Numbered from the stretch's first letter, positions 26,583 through 35,623 are shown. The stretch: DNA of 64,000 nucleotides from Janibacter endophyticus (GCF_016888335.1 NZ_JAFEJG010000004.1:248001-312000), one strand, 5' to 3'. Notes: generated by a model from the sequence alone, not told the origin. Made by a program: numbers and translations.

Positions 26583-28112
26583 TCAGCGGAGGTCGGCGCG
26601 GCGGATCTTGCCGTTGGCAGTGCGCGGGAGTGCGTCCACGACCCGCACCTCGCGCGGGCACTTGTACGCGGCCAGGTGCTCGCGGGCGTGGGCGAGGACG
26701 GCGTCGGGCAACGACGACCGGTCGGTCCCCTCGACCGGGACGACGACCGCCGTCACCAGGCTCACCCCTTCGCCCTTGTCGACGGCGACGACCGCGACCT
26801 CGGCGACGCCCGGGCAGGACGCGACGACGCTCTCGACCTCGGCCGGCGAGACGCGGTAGCCCATGGCGTTCATGACGTCGTCGGCGCGACCCTCGTACGT
26901 GAGATAGCCATCGACGTCGATGCGCACGAGGTCGGCACTGACGAACCACTCGCCGTGGAAGACCTCCGCGTCCGCCTCCGGCCGCTGCCAGTAGCCGAGC
27001 ATCAGCCCGGGGTCGCTGCGGTGCACGGCCAGCCGACCCAGCTCACCGGGAGCCACCTCGCGGTCGAGCGTGTCGGGGTCGAGCGCGACGACCCGGCGCC
27101 CCGGCTGGGCCCGCCCGGGGCTCCCCGGACGCACCGGGGTCGACGGCCCGGTGCTCACGAAGGTGCTGATCTCGCTCATCCCGAGCGACTCGTAGAGCGG
27201 CCTCCCCGTCGCCTCCTGCCAGCCCTCGAGGACCGTGCGGGGCAGCGCCTCGCCGGCGACGAGCCCGTGCCGCAGCGCGCCGAGGTCCCACGTCGTGGGG
27301 TCGCCGTGGCGCAGGAGGTGCCGGTACACGCCGGGCACCGCGGCGAAGATCGTCGCCCCCGTGGCCGCGACGAGCCGCGGCCAGACGAGGCCGTCGCGCG
27401 GGCCGTCGTAGACGACCGCGGTCGCTCCCTTCGCCCACGGGTCGGTGAGACCGACGCCGAGGGTGTACGTCCAGTTGAGCGCTCCGGCATGGAGCATGAC
27501 GTCGTCCGCGCGCAGCCCGTGCCAGCCGTCGTGCATCGGTCGGCGACCCCAGGCCGAGCGGTGCGCGTGGAGGACACCCTTCGGACGGCCGGTGGTGCCG
27601 GAGGTGTACGTCATGAACGCCGGCGCGTCGGGGTCGGTCTCGACGGGAGCGAAGGGGGTGACCTCAGGGGCCGGGGCTCCGTCGACGTCATCGGCGAGGA
27701 GCACCGGCATCCCGTCCGGGATCGTCACCGGCAGTGCCGGGTCGAGGACGACCGCGCGGGCGCCCGAGTCGGCGAGGATCCAGTCGATCTCCTCGACGGT
27801 CAGCTGAGACGAGGTCGGCACCGCCACCAGGCCCGCGGCCATCGCACCGAAGAAGGCGAAGGGGAAGGCCGCCCGGTTACCCATCCGCAGGAGCACCCGG
27901 TCGCCGCGGTCCAGCCCGAGGTCGGCGAGCCGGCGGGCGCACTCCCCGACCGCCTGGTCGACCTCGGCGAAGGTCCACCGGCTCGCGTCGAGCGGCCCGT
28001 CGGCCGGCGCCTCGTGGACGACGACGAGGGCATCCTTGCCGGGGTGCGCGGCCGCCGGGTCGGTGACGCAGTACCGCGCCATCGAGAACGGCGTGGCGAC
28101 CGGCTCCGTCAC
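26583..28112 (-). CDS. AMP-dependent acyl-CoA synthetase/ligase (benzoate-CoA ligase-like)
   Basis: Product of 509 aa. The adenylation motif is MTYTSGTTGRPKGVLHAH, with YESLGMSE, the hinge region YLTYEGRADDVMNAMGYRVS and the catalytic-lysine motif PRTANGKIRRADLR. The GYRVSPAEVE tail resembles benzoate-CoA and 2-aminobenzoate-CoA ligases. The substrate is an acid not deducible from sequence. GTG 28112 starts 1 nt after the aminotransferase stop. It is the last gene of a five-gene minus-strand operon (31242-32216 first), where it could activate the acid produced upstream. Confidence 0.85.
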   Translation of the reverse strand: MTEPVATPFSMARYCVTDPAAAHPGKDALVVVHEAPADGPLDASRWTFAEVDQAVGECARRLADLGLDRGDRVLLRMGNRAAFPFAFFGAMAAGLVAVPTSSQLTVEEIDWILADSGARAVVLDPALPVTIPDGMPVLLADDVDGAPAPEVTPFAPVETDPDAPAFMTYTSGTTGRPKGVLHAHRSAWGRRPMHDGWHGLRADDVMLHAGALNWTYTLGVGLTDPWAKGATAVVYDGPRDGLVWPRLVAATGATIFAAVPGVYRHLLRHGDPTTWDLGALRHGLVAGEALPRTVLEGWQEATGRPLYESLGMSEISTFVSTGPSTPVRPGSPGRAQPGRRVVALDPDTLDREVAPGELGRLAVHRSDPGLMLGYWQRPEADAEVFHGEWFVSADLVRIDVDGYLTYEGRADDVMNAMGYRVSPAEVESVVASCPGVAEVAVVAVDKGEGVSLVTAVVVPVEGTDRSSLPDAVLAHAREHLAAYKCPREVRVVDALPRTANGKIRRADLR

Positions 28113-28113
28113 G

Positions 28114-29466
28114 TCAGCGGACGTAGGAGTCGGCGACGCTCAGCGCGTCGTCGAGGATCGCCAGACCCTCCCGGGCGTCGTCGTCGCTGATGACGCACGG
28201 CGGCACGACGTGGGTGCGGTTGAAGTGGACGAAGGGCCACAGCCCCCGCTCCTTGCACGCCGCCCCGAAGGCTGCCATCGGCGCTGCCGCCTCGCCTGAG
28301 GCGTTGTACGGCACGAGCGGCTCGCGGGTCTCCCGGTCGCGGACCAGCTCGACGGCCCAGAACGTCGCCATGCCACGCACCTCGCCCACGGACGGGTGCC
28401 TCTCGGCGATCTCCGCCAGCCCCGGCCCGATGACCTCGGCGCCGACCCGCTCGGAGTGGGCGATCACCCCTTCGTCCTCGAAGATCCGCATCGACGCGAC
28501 CGCGGACGCGCACGCCAGCGGGTGGCCCTGGTACGTCAGCCCGCCCGGGTACGGACGGTCGGCGAAGGTCTCCCGGATCGCCTGCGAGACAAGGACACCG
28601 CCGAGGGGGACGTAGCCTGAGTTGACCCCCTTGGCGAAGGTGATGAGGTCTGGCGTCACGCCCCAACGCTGGATCGCGAACCACTCGCCGCAGCGGGCGA
28701 AGCCGGACATCACCTCGTCGGCGATCATCACGATGCCGTGCTCGTCGCAGATCGCGCGGACGCCCGCGAGGTAGCCCTCCGGCGGCACGAGGATGCCGTT
28801 GGTGCCGACGACGGTCTCGAGGATGATCGCCGCGATCGTGCCCGGACCCTCGACCGCGATGACGTCGCGCAGGTGCTGCAGGGCACGCCCGCACTCCTGC
28901 TCCTCGCTCGTCGCGTGGAAGGCGCTGCGGTAGAGGTACGGCCCCCAGTAGCGGACGACCCCGGGCATGCCCGGCTCGCTCGCCCAGCGTCGAGGGTCAC
29001 CGGTGAGCGCGATGGCCCCGGCCGTCGCCCCGTGGTAGCTGCGGTAGGCGGCGAGGACCTTGTGCCGGCCGGTGTGGATGCGGGCCATGCGGAGCGCGTT
29101 CTCGTTGGCCTCGGCGCCGCCGTTGGTGAAGAACACGTGGTCGAGGTCGCCGGGCGAGCGCTCGGCGAGCATCCGCGCCGCCTCGGAGCGCATGTCCTGC
29201 GCGAAGCCCGGCGCGAGCGTCGTCATCCGGCCGGCCTGCTCCTGGATCGCGGCGACGAGCCGCGGGTGCTGGTAGCCGATGTTGACGTTCACGAGCTGAC
29301 TGGAGAAGTCGAGGAACTCCCGCCCGTCGTAGTCGGTGAACCGCACCCCTTGCGCCGACGCGATCGGCAGCGGGTCGATCTGCTCCTGCGCCGACCACGA
29401 GTGGAAGACGTGGGCGCGGTCGAGCTCGTGGACGTCAGTGCCGGACAGCTCGGGTAGGTCGCTCAT
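28114..29466 (-). CDS. Class III PLP-dependent aminotransferase
   Basis: Product of 450 aa. PLP-fold markers are FFTNGGAEANENALRMARI, the substrate segment VIADEVMSGFARCGEW and the Schiff-base lysine in ITFAKGVNSGYVPLGGV. The layout resembles omega-amino acid:pyruvate or taurine:pyruvate aminotransferases. It probably converts a beta- or omega-amino acid to an aldehyde/oxo acid. The next gene upstream, 13 nt away, is an aldo/keto reductase that could reduce the aldehyde, and the CoA ligase gene follows 1 nt after its stop. The substrate is inference. Confidence 0.87.
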   Translation of the reverse strand: MSDLPELSGTDVHELDRAHVFHSWSAQEQIDPLPIASAQGVRFTDYDGREFLDFSSQLVNVNIGYQHPRLVAAIQEQAGRMTTLAPGFAQDMRSEAARMLAERSPGDLDHVFFTNGGAEANENALRMARIHTGRHKVLAAYRSYHGATAGAIALTGDPRRWASEPGMPGVVRYWGPYLYRSAFHATSEEQECGRALQHLRDVIAVEGPGTIAAIILETVVGTNGILVPPEGYLAGVRAICDEHGIVMIADEVMSGFARCGEWFAIQRWGVTPDLITFAKGVNSGYVPLGGVLVSQAIRETFADRPYPGGLTYQGHPLACASAVASMRIFEDEGVIAHSERVGAEVIGPGLAEIAERHPSVGEVRGMATFWAVELVRDRETREPLVPYNASGEAAAPMAAFGAACKERGLWPFVHFNRTHVVPPCVISDDDAREGLAILDDALSVADSYVR

Positions 29467-29479
29467 ACCCGCAGGCTAG

Positions 29480-30316
29480 TCACAGCTCCTCGTGATGGTC
29501 AGGGTCGGCGTCGAAGAGGCGCCCGTCGGGGCGGCCGAGGGCGCTGATCGCGTCGACCTCGGCCTCGGTGAGCGCCACCGAGGCGGCCGCGAGGTTGTCG
29601 CGCTGCCGCTGCGGGTCGGCCGACTTCGGCAACGGCATGGCACCGAGCGAGACCTGCCACGCGAGCACCGCCTGCCCGGGCGAGATCCCGTGCGCCTCGG
29701 CCGCCGCCGTCACCGCCGGCTCCTCGAAGAGGTCGCCGCCCCGTGCGATCGGCGACCACGACTGGGTGAGGATCCCGCGCTCGGAGTCCGCCGCCCGCAT
29801 CTCCTCCTGGGGGAGGTACGGGTGCAGCTCGATCTGGTTGGCGAAGGGGGTGACACCGGTGGCCTCGATGATCCGGTCGAGGTGGTGGACGTGGAAGTTG
29901 CTCACCCCGATGTGTCGCACGAGGCCCCGTTCCCGGGCCTCGATGAGCCCCTCCCACGCGGCGAGGTACTCGTCGCGCGACGGGTTGGGCCAGTGGATGA
30001 GCACGCTGTCGACGACCTCGAGGTCCATGACCTGGAGGGTCGTCTCGACGCAGCGGCGAGCGCCTCGGTGGTCGCGCCCGGGGACCTTCGTCTGGACCCA
30101 GACGTCCTCGCGCGGCAGCCCGCTCTGCTGGAGCGCCTCGGCGACCTCGCGCTCGTTGCGGTAGTTCACCGCGGTGTCGACGAAGCGGTAGCCGGCCTCG
30201 AGCGCCGAGCGCATCGCCGCGACGCCGTCGCTCCCGCGCAGCGGGTAGGTGCCGAGACCGATGGCGGGCAGCTCGACGTCAGGGGCGGAGGGCAGCGGTC
30301 GGGTCGGGATGCTCAT
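29480..30316 (-). CDS. Aldo/keto reductase
   Basis: Product of 278 aa. The catalytic tetrad is visible: Asp and Tyr in FVDTAVNYRNE, Lys in VWVQTKVPG and His in SVLIHWPNP. The NADPH-binding end has PKSADPQRQRDNL (Lys-Ser-x-x-x-x-Arg type). The short form (under 290 aa) fits the AKR5/2,5-diketogluconate reductase-like group. ATG 30316 lies 23 nt after the crotonase stop. Third gene of the five-gene operon. Confidence 0.9.
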   Translation of the reverse strand: MSIPTRPLPSAPDVELPAIGLGTYPLRGSDGVAAMRSALEAGYRFVDTAVNYRNEREVAEALQQSGLPREDVWVQTKVPGRDHRGARRCVETTLQVMDLEVVDSVLIHWPNPSRDEYLAAWEGLIEARERGLVRHIGVSNFHVHHLDRIIEATGVTPFANQIELHPYLPQEEMRAADSERGILTQSWSPIARGGDLFEEPAVTAAAEAHGISPGQAVLAWQVSLGAMPLPKSADPQRQRDNLAAASVALTEAEVDAISALGRPDGRLFDADPDHHEEL

Positions 30317-30339
30317 GGGTCCAACGTAGCCGCGTGCAC

Positions 30340-31245
30340 CTACGGGACGATCTCGTCCCGCTCGTCCCACGGGGCGAAGGCGGGCAGCTCCGAGGCCTTG
30401 CCGGTGAACTCCGGGTCCCGCTTCTCGAGGAACGCGGCGACGCCCTCCTTGCCGTCGCCCATCGACGTCTGCTGCATCGCGATCGACTCGACGGCGTGCG
30501 CGTCGAAGGGGTGGGTGGCGGCGGAGTTGCGGTAGACCATCCACCGCGTGAGCGCCGTCGCGACGGGCGAGCGCCCGGCGACGAGCCGCAGTGCCAGCTC
30601 GCGGGCGGCGGGCAGGAGGTCCTCGGGCTCGTGGACGGAGCGGAGGTAGCCGATCTCCTGCATCTGCTCGGCCGTGCGGATCTCGGCGGTGTAGAAGAGC
30701 TCGAGCGCGGACTCGACCCCGACGACCCGCGGCAGGAACCACGAGCTCGCCGCCTCCGGCACGATGCCGAGCCGGCCGAAGACGAAACCGATCCGGGCCT
30801 TCGTCGACGCGAGCCGGAAGTCCATCGCGCACGGCATCGTCGCGCCGATCCCCACGGCCGGGCCGTTGATCGCGGCGATGACGGGCTTGGTGCAGCGGAA
30901 GATCGCGAGCGTCACCTTGCCGCCGGTGTCACGGATGCCGTCGAGCAGCTCCGGGTCGAGGGGCCGCTCCCGGATGTCGGCGGGCGTCGCGGTCCGCTCC
31001 TCGTCGATCCCGAAGACGTTGCCCTCGCTCGAGAGGTCCATCCCGGCGCAGAAGGCCCGCCCGGCCCCGGTGACGATGACGACCTTGGCGTCGTCGTCCA
31101 CGCTGACCCGCCCGAAGACGTCGATGAGCTCCTCGTGCATCCGCACGGTGAAGGCGTTCATCGCCTCGGGCCGGTCGAGGGTGATCGTCGCGATCCCGTC
31201 CCCGTCGACCTCGTAGGTGAGGGTCTCGTACGTCATGCCGCTCAT
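30340..31245 (-). CDS. Enoyl-CoA hydratase/isomerase family protein
   Basis: Product of 301 aa. Crotonase motifs are RAFCAGMDLSSEGN, INGPAVGIGATMPCAMDFRL and FGRLGIVPEAASSWFLPR. The second catalytic Glu (GIVPEA) is present, so hydratase activity is plausible. The insert after the first oxyanion motif and the longer C-terminus fit the actinobacterial crotonase subgroup of about 300 aa. ATG 31245 overlaps the stop of the nitronate monooxygenase-like gene by 4 nt. Second gene of the operon. Confidence 0.9.
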   Translation of the reverse strand: MSGMTYETLTYEVDGDGIATITLDRPEAMNAFTVRMHEELIDVFGRVSVDDDAKVVIVTGAGRAFCAGMDLSSEGNVFGIDEERTATPADIRERPLDPELLDGIRDTGGKVTLAIFRCTKPVIAAINGPAVGIGATMPCAMDFRLASTKARIGFVFGRLGIVPEAASSWFLPRVVGVESALELFYTAEIRTAEQMQEIGYLRSVHEPEDLLPAARELALRLVAGRSPVATALTRWMVYRNSAATHPFDAHAVESIAMQQTSMGDGKEGVAAFLEKRDPEFTGKASELPAFAPWDERDEIVP

Positions 31246-32216
31246 GCGCTCGCCTCTCCGAGGACCGTGAGGAGGTCCCCCTTCGCCTGCTCGTACTCGT
31301 CGGCCAGCCGGTCGACGAGCTGGGCCACCGGGACGACGTCGTCGATGGCGGCCACGCCCTGCCCAGCGGACCAGATGTCGCGCCAGGCCTTGTGCTCCTT
31401 CGCCTCGGACGCATGGGGGTTCGTCACGTGGTGCAAGTCGACCCGCTCGGGCTGGGCGAGCCGCTCGGGGTCGAGCCCGGCCGCGACGATCGACCCGCGG
31501 AGGAAGCTCGCGGGGATCGAGGAGATCGACGGCGTGTAGACGATCTCCTGCGCCGTGTGGGTCGTGAGCATCTGCTTGTAGTCGTCGCCGACCATCGCCT
31601 CCTCGGTCGCGAGGAAGCGGGTGCCCATGTACGCGAGGTCGGCCCCGGCCGCCTGGGCGGCGAGGACGTCGCGGCCGGTCGACAGCGCACCGGCGAGCAG
31701 CAGCGTCCCGTCCCAGACACGGCGCACGTCCGCGACGAGGGCGAAGGGGTTGATCGCACCGGCGTGCCCGCCGGCACCGGCGGAGACGACGATGATCCCG
31801 TCGACGCCGGCCTCCGCGGCCTTGGCCGCGTGGTGGGCGCCGGTGACGTCGTGGAAGACGAGGCCGCCGTAGGAGTGGACGGCGTCGACGACCTCGCGGG
31901 CGGCGCCGAGGCTGGTGATGACGAGCGGCACCTTGTGGGCCACTATCCGCTCGAGGTCGGCCTCGATCCGCGCGTTGGTCCGGTGGACGATGAGGTTGAC
32001 GCCGTAGGGAGCCGTCTCAGGGGCCGCGAGCGCCTCGTCGATTTCCGTGAGCCACTCGTCGAAGCCCTCGGTGGTGCGCTGGTTGAGCGCCGGGAAGGTC
32101 CCGAGGACACCGGCGCGGCAGGCCCCGATGACGAGGTCGGGCCCGGAGGCGAGGAACATCGGGGAGGCCACGACGGGCAGGCGGAGCCTTCCGCGGAGCT
32201 GTGCTGGGAGCGTCAT
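31242..32216 (-). CDS. Nitronate monooxygenase/enoyl-ACP-reductase II-like FMN protein
   Basis: Product of 324 aa with an FMN-binding TIM-barrel. The family signatures are LPVVASPMFLASGPDLV at the start, GVNLIVHRTN, and VVSAGAGGHAGAINPFALV with the conserved GGHAG loop. Closely related proteins lie in actinobacterial fatty-acid or sterol degradation clusters, where the nitronate monooxygenase label is nominal. ATG 32216 lies 38 nt from the divergent membrane-protein start. It is the first gene of the five-gene operon, whose promoter must be in that short gap. Confidence 0.87.
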   Translation of the reverse strand: MTLPAQLRGRLRLPVVASPMFLASGPDLVIGACRAGVLGTFPALNQRTTEGFDEWLTEIDEALAAPETAPYGVNLIVHRTNARIEADLERIVAHKVPLVITSLGAAREVVDAVHSYGGLVFHDVTGAHHAAKAAEAGVDGIIVVSAGAGGHAGAINPFALVADVRRVWDGTLLLAGALSTGRDVLAAQAAGADLAYMGTRFLATEEAMVGDDYKQMLTTHTAQEIVYTPSISSIPASFLRGSIVAAGLDPERLAQPERVDLHHVTNPHASEAKEHKAWRDIWSAGQGVAAIDDVVPVAQLVDRLADEYEQAKGDLLTVLGEASA

Positions 32217-32254
32217 GGCCTCATGCTCGCATCATCGCTGGCATCCTTGCTCCC

Positions 32255-33580
32255 GTGGTCAGAGCGTGGGGGGCGGTCGCGGACGCGACCTCGGTGGTGC
32301 GGCACGGGCTGCGGCTGCTGTGGGACTGGTGGCCGACGCTGCTGACGATCTTCCTCTTCGGGCAGGCCGTGCGGGCCGGTGCGCTGTGGGGCGCGATGCA
32401 GCTGACGGAGGTCAGTCCGCTTGCCGGGGCCCTCCTCGTCCCGCTCGCCCCGCTCGCGACGGTTGCCGCGCTCATCCTCGCCCTGCGCGTGCTCTCCCCG
32501 TCGCTGCGGTGGGCGAGCTTCCAGGAGTCGGCCGAAGGGGTGTCCGCCGACGGCGGGTCGGCCGGCCGGGCGGCGCGCACGACGGTCGTCGAGGACCGGC
32601 TGGCGCTGCTCGCCGCGACGATCCTGCCGTTCTTCGCCGTCTACGCGGCGCAGGGCTACCTCAAGGAGGACACCCGCCAGTTCCTCAACGAGACGGCGGC
32701 CGACGAGTTCTACAACAACGCCGACTTCTGGCAGGGGACGGGGTCGACGAACTTCGAGCGGGTGGGCATCGCCGAAGGGTGGTGGTTCTGGGGGTCGGTC
32801 GCGGTCGCCTTCACCCTGCGCTGGATGATCGGGCGCCTCGGGCTGCCGAGGAAGCACACGGGATGGGGCTGGGTCGCCGCCTACGTCGAGGTGGCGTGGG
32901 TGACCCTCTTCGCGACCGGTGCGCTGAACCAGATCGACTCGTGGAAGGCCTGGTTGATGAACCGCCAGGCGGCGGTGAGCGCCCAGGACCAGTACGAGGA
33001 GGTCACCCAGGTCGTCGGCGCGCCGATGGAGCTCTTCAACCGGGTCGCGGGCTGGCTCGGCGGTGCCATCGGCCAGGCCGATGCCATCCTGCTGGTCCCG
33101 CTGTCGTGGCTGACCGTCGGCGCCGTCGTCTACGGTCGCTCGCTCTCCCAGATCGAGCAGGGCGAGCCCGGCTCGTGGACGAGGCGCTGGGCAGCCCGCA
33201 CGGAGCGGATGCCCGGCCTCTTCCGCAAGCTCGGCGGCGAGATGGCGGCCGGGCCGGTCGGTCGCTTCAAGGGTCTCTCGAACGCGGTCCGGACCTTCGC
33301 CCGGGCGGGCCTGGCCCCGATGCTCCTCTTCTGCATCGTCTTCGTCCTCGCGAAGCAGGCCGAGGTCGGGACTGCGTGGCTGATCCGTGAGGCGGTCGGG
33401 CCGCAGGAGCCCGGGATCATGCAGTGGGTCGCGCCCTACCTGGGGCTCATCCGGCGCGGGGTCTACACCGTGCTCATGGTGGCCCTGCTCGCGGCGGCGA
33501 TCGACCGGATCCTCCGGCCGGACCCACGGGCCGAGGAGGAGCCGGAGGGGCTCACCGCCGAGGCAGCTCCACCTCGATGA
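32255..33580 (+). CDS. Multi-pass membrane protein of unknown function
   Basis: Product of 441 aa with about six hydrophobic segments. They include WWPTLLTIFLFGQAVRAGAL, a Leu/Ala-rich pair near residues 60-95, and TVLMVALLAAAIDRIL near the C-terminus. A polar loop has several Trp (EGWWFWG) and Asn/Glu (NETAADEFYNNADFW). GTG 32255 avoids overlap with the divergent operon; an earlier in-frame start at 32201 would read through that gene's start. It converges on and overlaps by 29 nt a three-gene set of anchored proteins. No family recognised. Confidence 0.75.
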   Translation: MVRAWGAVADATSVVRHGLRLLWDWWPTLLTIFLFGQAVRAGALWGAMQLTEVSPLAGALLVPLAPLATVAALILALRVLSPSLRWASFQESAEGVSADGGSAGRAARTTVVEDRLALLAATILPFFAVYAAQGYLKEDTRQFLNETAADEFYNNADFWQGTGSTNFERVGIAEGWWFWGSVAVAFTLRWMIGRLGLPRKHTGWGWVAAYVEVAWVTLFATGALNQIDSWKAWLMNRQAAVSAQDQYEEVTQVVGAPMELFNRVAGWLGGAIGQADAILLVPLSWLTVGAVVYGRSLSQIEQGEPGSWTRRWAARTERMPGLFRKLGGEMAAGPVGRFKGLSNAVRTFARAGLAPMLLFCIVFVLAKQAEVGTAWLIREAVGPQEPGIMQWVAPYLGLIRRGVYTVLMVALLAAAIDRILRPDPRAEEEPEGLTAEAAPPR

Positions 33581-34175
33581 CGGTGGGGTGCTCCCACCAG
33601 ATCCGCACCCGCTCCGGCACGGCGTCTCCCGCGGTGATGACGTCGGCCACCGTCGACCACGACTCCGGGCGTGGGGTGTCGCTCTCCTGACCGCGCCCCT
33701 CGATGAGGGCCGCCTGCGGACCGACCGCCCCGCTGTTGAGGCACGGAGAAGACTTCACCGCGCCCTGCTGGAGCCCGGTGCTGCTGTAGGGGAACTCTCG
33801 GCCCTGCGTGTCGATGATCTCGAGCTGGCAGCCCAGGATGACGTCGTCGGTGGGGGCCTTGAGGTCGAGCTCGACCCGCCAGAGCGCGGTCCCACCCGGC
33901 CCGGCGCCGGGGACGTCCTCGTCGTTGTAGTCGCGGACGACGGTCGTGGGCTCGACCGCGGTGACCGTCACCCCGACGTCGCGGACGTGCTTGCCGCTGC
34001 GGTCCTGCCACTCCTGGCTCAGCCGCACGGTCTCGCCGAGGGCCACGCCCTGGACGTCGTGGGGGCCGTACGGGTACCAGAAGTGGACCATCCGGCTGCT
34101 CGACGCGACGACGGCGAGCAGCACGGCGACGGGCAGGAGGATCAGGCCCCAGCGGTTGCGTCGGACCCAGCTCAC
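33552..34175 (-). CDS. Membrane-anchored protein of unknown function (third of a set)
   Basis: Product of 207 aa. A basic start (VSWVRRNRWG) precedes one helix (LILLPVAVLLAVVASSS). An extracytoplasmic beta-rich domain contains VTVTAVEPTTVV and two Cys (ILGCQLEI, SSPCLNSG) that could pair. It reads like a DUF4352/Ig-type domain but I cannot confirm that. GTG 34175 overlaps the stop of the preceding gene. The end overlaps the convergent multi-pass gene by 29 nt. Confidence 0.7.
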   Translation of the reverse strand: MSWVRRNRWGLILLPVAVLLAVVASSSRMVHFWYPYGPHDVQGVALGETVRLSQEWQDRSGKHVRDVGVTVTAVEPTTVVRDYNDEDVPGAGPGGTALWRVELDLKAPTDDVILGCQLEIIDTQGREFPYSSTGLQQGAVKSSPCLNSGAVGPQAALIEGRGQESDTPRPESWSTVADVITAGDAVPERVRIWWEHPTVIEVELPRR

Positions 34176-34783
34176 CGGTCCTCCCCCGTCGTCTCGCCCA
34201 TGGTCGCGAGCGGGATCGGGACCGGCTCCGTGACGGCCGCCCACGCGGCCACCTGCTCCTCACCGATCTCCAGCGGGACGACCGCCTGGTCGTCCCAGCG
34301 CTCGTCCTGGTCGGTCCAGCGCAGGACGAGCTCTGCGTCGGGGATCGGCTCCTCGGGGATCTCGACGACGACCTGGCAGCGCATGGGGACGCCGGCGATC
34401 ACCCCCTTGCACGTCGACGTGCCCCGCCCGAGCCTCCACGTCCGTCCGTCGCTCGAGCGGACCCTGACCTCGCTGATGCCCGCGTCGCGCCGGGAGGGCA
34501 CGAGGTCGACGTCGGCGATGACCCACAGCCCGGGCGACAGCTTCGCCTCGGTGATGCCTGACCAGGCCTTCGCCCCGGAGACCTCCGTGACGGTGACGTC
34601 ACCGATCCGCAGGTGCGCGGGCTCGCCGACGGCCACGTGGCGCTCGAAGGGCTGCTGCCCCACGGGACCCGCCGAGGGCAGGCGGTCCTCGACGACCCGG
34701 CCCACGGCGAGCGCGACGAGGACGAGAGCCCCGGCGCCGAGCTGCTGGCCTCGACGCCCCCAGCGGGACGACGCGGTGGTCAT
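34172..34783 (-). CDS. Membrane-anchored protein of unknown function (second of a set)
   Basis: Product of 203 aa. An Arg-containing start and one hydrophobic helix (LGAGALVLVALAVGRVV) precede an external domain with DVTVTEVSGAKAW, VIADVDLVPSRR and two Cys (TSTCKGVIAGVPMRCQVVV). The domain layout resembles its neighbours at both sides. ATG 34783 overlaps the stop of the first gene by 4 nt and its own stop overlaps the third gene, so all three are likely made together. Confidence 0.7.
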   Translation of the reverse strand: MTTASSRWGRRGQQLGAGALVLVALAVGRVVEDRLPSAGPVGQQPFERHVAVGEPAHLRIGDVTVTEVSGAKAWSGITEAKLSPGLWVIADVDLVPSRRDAGISEVRVRSSDGRTWRLGRGTSTCKGVIAGVPMRCQVVVEIPEEPIPDAELVLRWTDQDERWDDQAVVPLEIGEEQVAAWAAVTEPVPIPLATMGETTGEDR

Positions 34784-35442
34784 GACGAGCTCCCGTCGGC
34801 CGGCGGGTCGGCGTAGGCGTCGACCTGCTTCACCGGGAGATCGAGATGGGTGAGCGGCGCGGGGTCCAGCCAGCCCTCGGTGTCCTGCAGGGTGCTCTGC
34901 CGGAAGGTGAAGCTGCGGACCTGCACGCGCACCGTCTCCGGCACCGCCCGCTCGTGGCGGTGCCAGATCCACGCGACCGGGTAGGTGATCCCCGGGGAGA
35001 CGGTGCTCATCCGCGTGGCGTCGTCGGCGAGGTGCGGGACCGGGTCGGCGAGCACCGCGTCGGCCGGCTCGGCGATCTGCGGTGCGCCCGCGTAACGCTC
35101 GAGCCCGTCGAGGTCGACGAGCCGGACCGCCTGGGTGAGCTCGCCCTCGGTGAGCGTCTCGTCGGTCGTGCTCTCGACGGTGCCGAAGACGAGGAGGTAC
35201 TGACCGTCCTCGGACTCGGTGAAGCCCTTGCCCGGCCGGGTCGAGGCGCTGACCCGGTCGATCGTGATGTCGAGCGGACCGGTCTCGAGGACCGCGCCCA
35301 CCTCGCCCTTCGGGGGTGGCTCGGGCTCAGCGTCGGCCCACCCGCCGAAGGGGGCGGAGAGGACGAGTGCCGTGCCCGCGACGTAGGTGCCGAGCTGCTT
35401 GGTCGAGCGGGACCGGAGCCAGCCGATGGCTGTGCCCCGCAT
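34780..35442 (-). CDS. Membrane-anchored or secreted protein of unknown function (first of a set)
   Basis: Product of 220 aa. The N-terminal helix is LGTYVAGTALVLSAPFGGWADA, possibly a signal sequence. A beta-rich domain begins with LDITIDRVSASTRPG and contains GQYLLVFGTVESTTDETL, the pattern of extracytoplasmic ligand-free Ig-like domains. No Cys in the domain, unlike its two partners. ATG 35442 was chosen as the start with the shortest basic N-region; in-frame starts farther upstream exist. A set of three dyads at 31-bp spacing lies 100-180 nt upstream. Confidence 0.68.
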   Translation of the reverse strand: MRGTAIGWLRSRSTKQLGTYVAGTALVLSAPFGGWADAEPEPPPKGEVGAVLETGPLDITIDRVSASTRPGKGFTESEDGQYLLVFGTVESTTDETLTEGELTQAVRLVDLDGLERYAGAPQIAEPADAVLADPVPHLADDATRMSTVSPGITYPVAWIWHRHERAVPETVRVQVRSFTFRQSTLQDTEGWLDPAPLTHLDLPVKQVDAYADPPADGSSS

Positions 35443-35543
35443 GCCCGCGTCGTCGCCCCCGGTCGCCCCCACGGCGCACAGCATATGGACACCGTGGCGA
35501 CGGGGCGACCGGCGCACAGCCGATGGAGGCGCCCCCTTTGTGC

Positions 35544-35623
35544 GCACGAACCAAGGCTCGTGCCCGTTATTCAGGTACGAGCCTTGGCTCGTGCGGCTTG
35601 TTCAGGTACGAGCCTTGGCTCGT
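35544..35623. repeat. Three dyads at exact 31-bp spacing, operator-like
   Basis: Three inverted repeats centred at 35553.5, 35584.5 and 35615.5. The two downstream copies share ACGAGCCTTGGCTCGT (7-bp arms, 2-bp centre) inside an identical 28-nt unit. The first copy is in the opposite orientation and has one changed base. The constant 31-bp spacing (three helical turns) suggests cooperative protein binding on one DNA face. They sit in the 212-nt gap upstream of the three anchored-protein genes and downstream of the SDR operon, so an operator or a tandem terminator are both possible. Confidence 0.6.
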
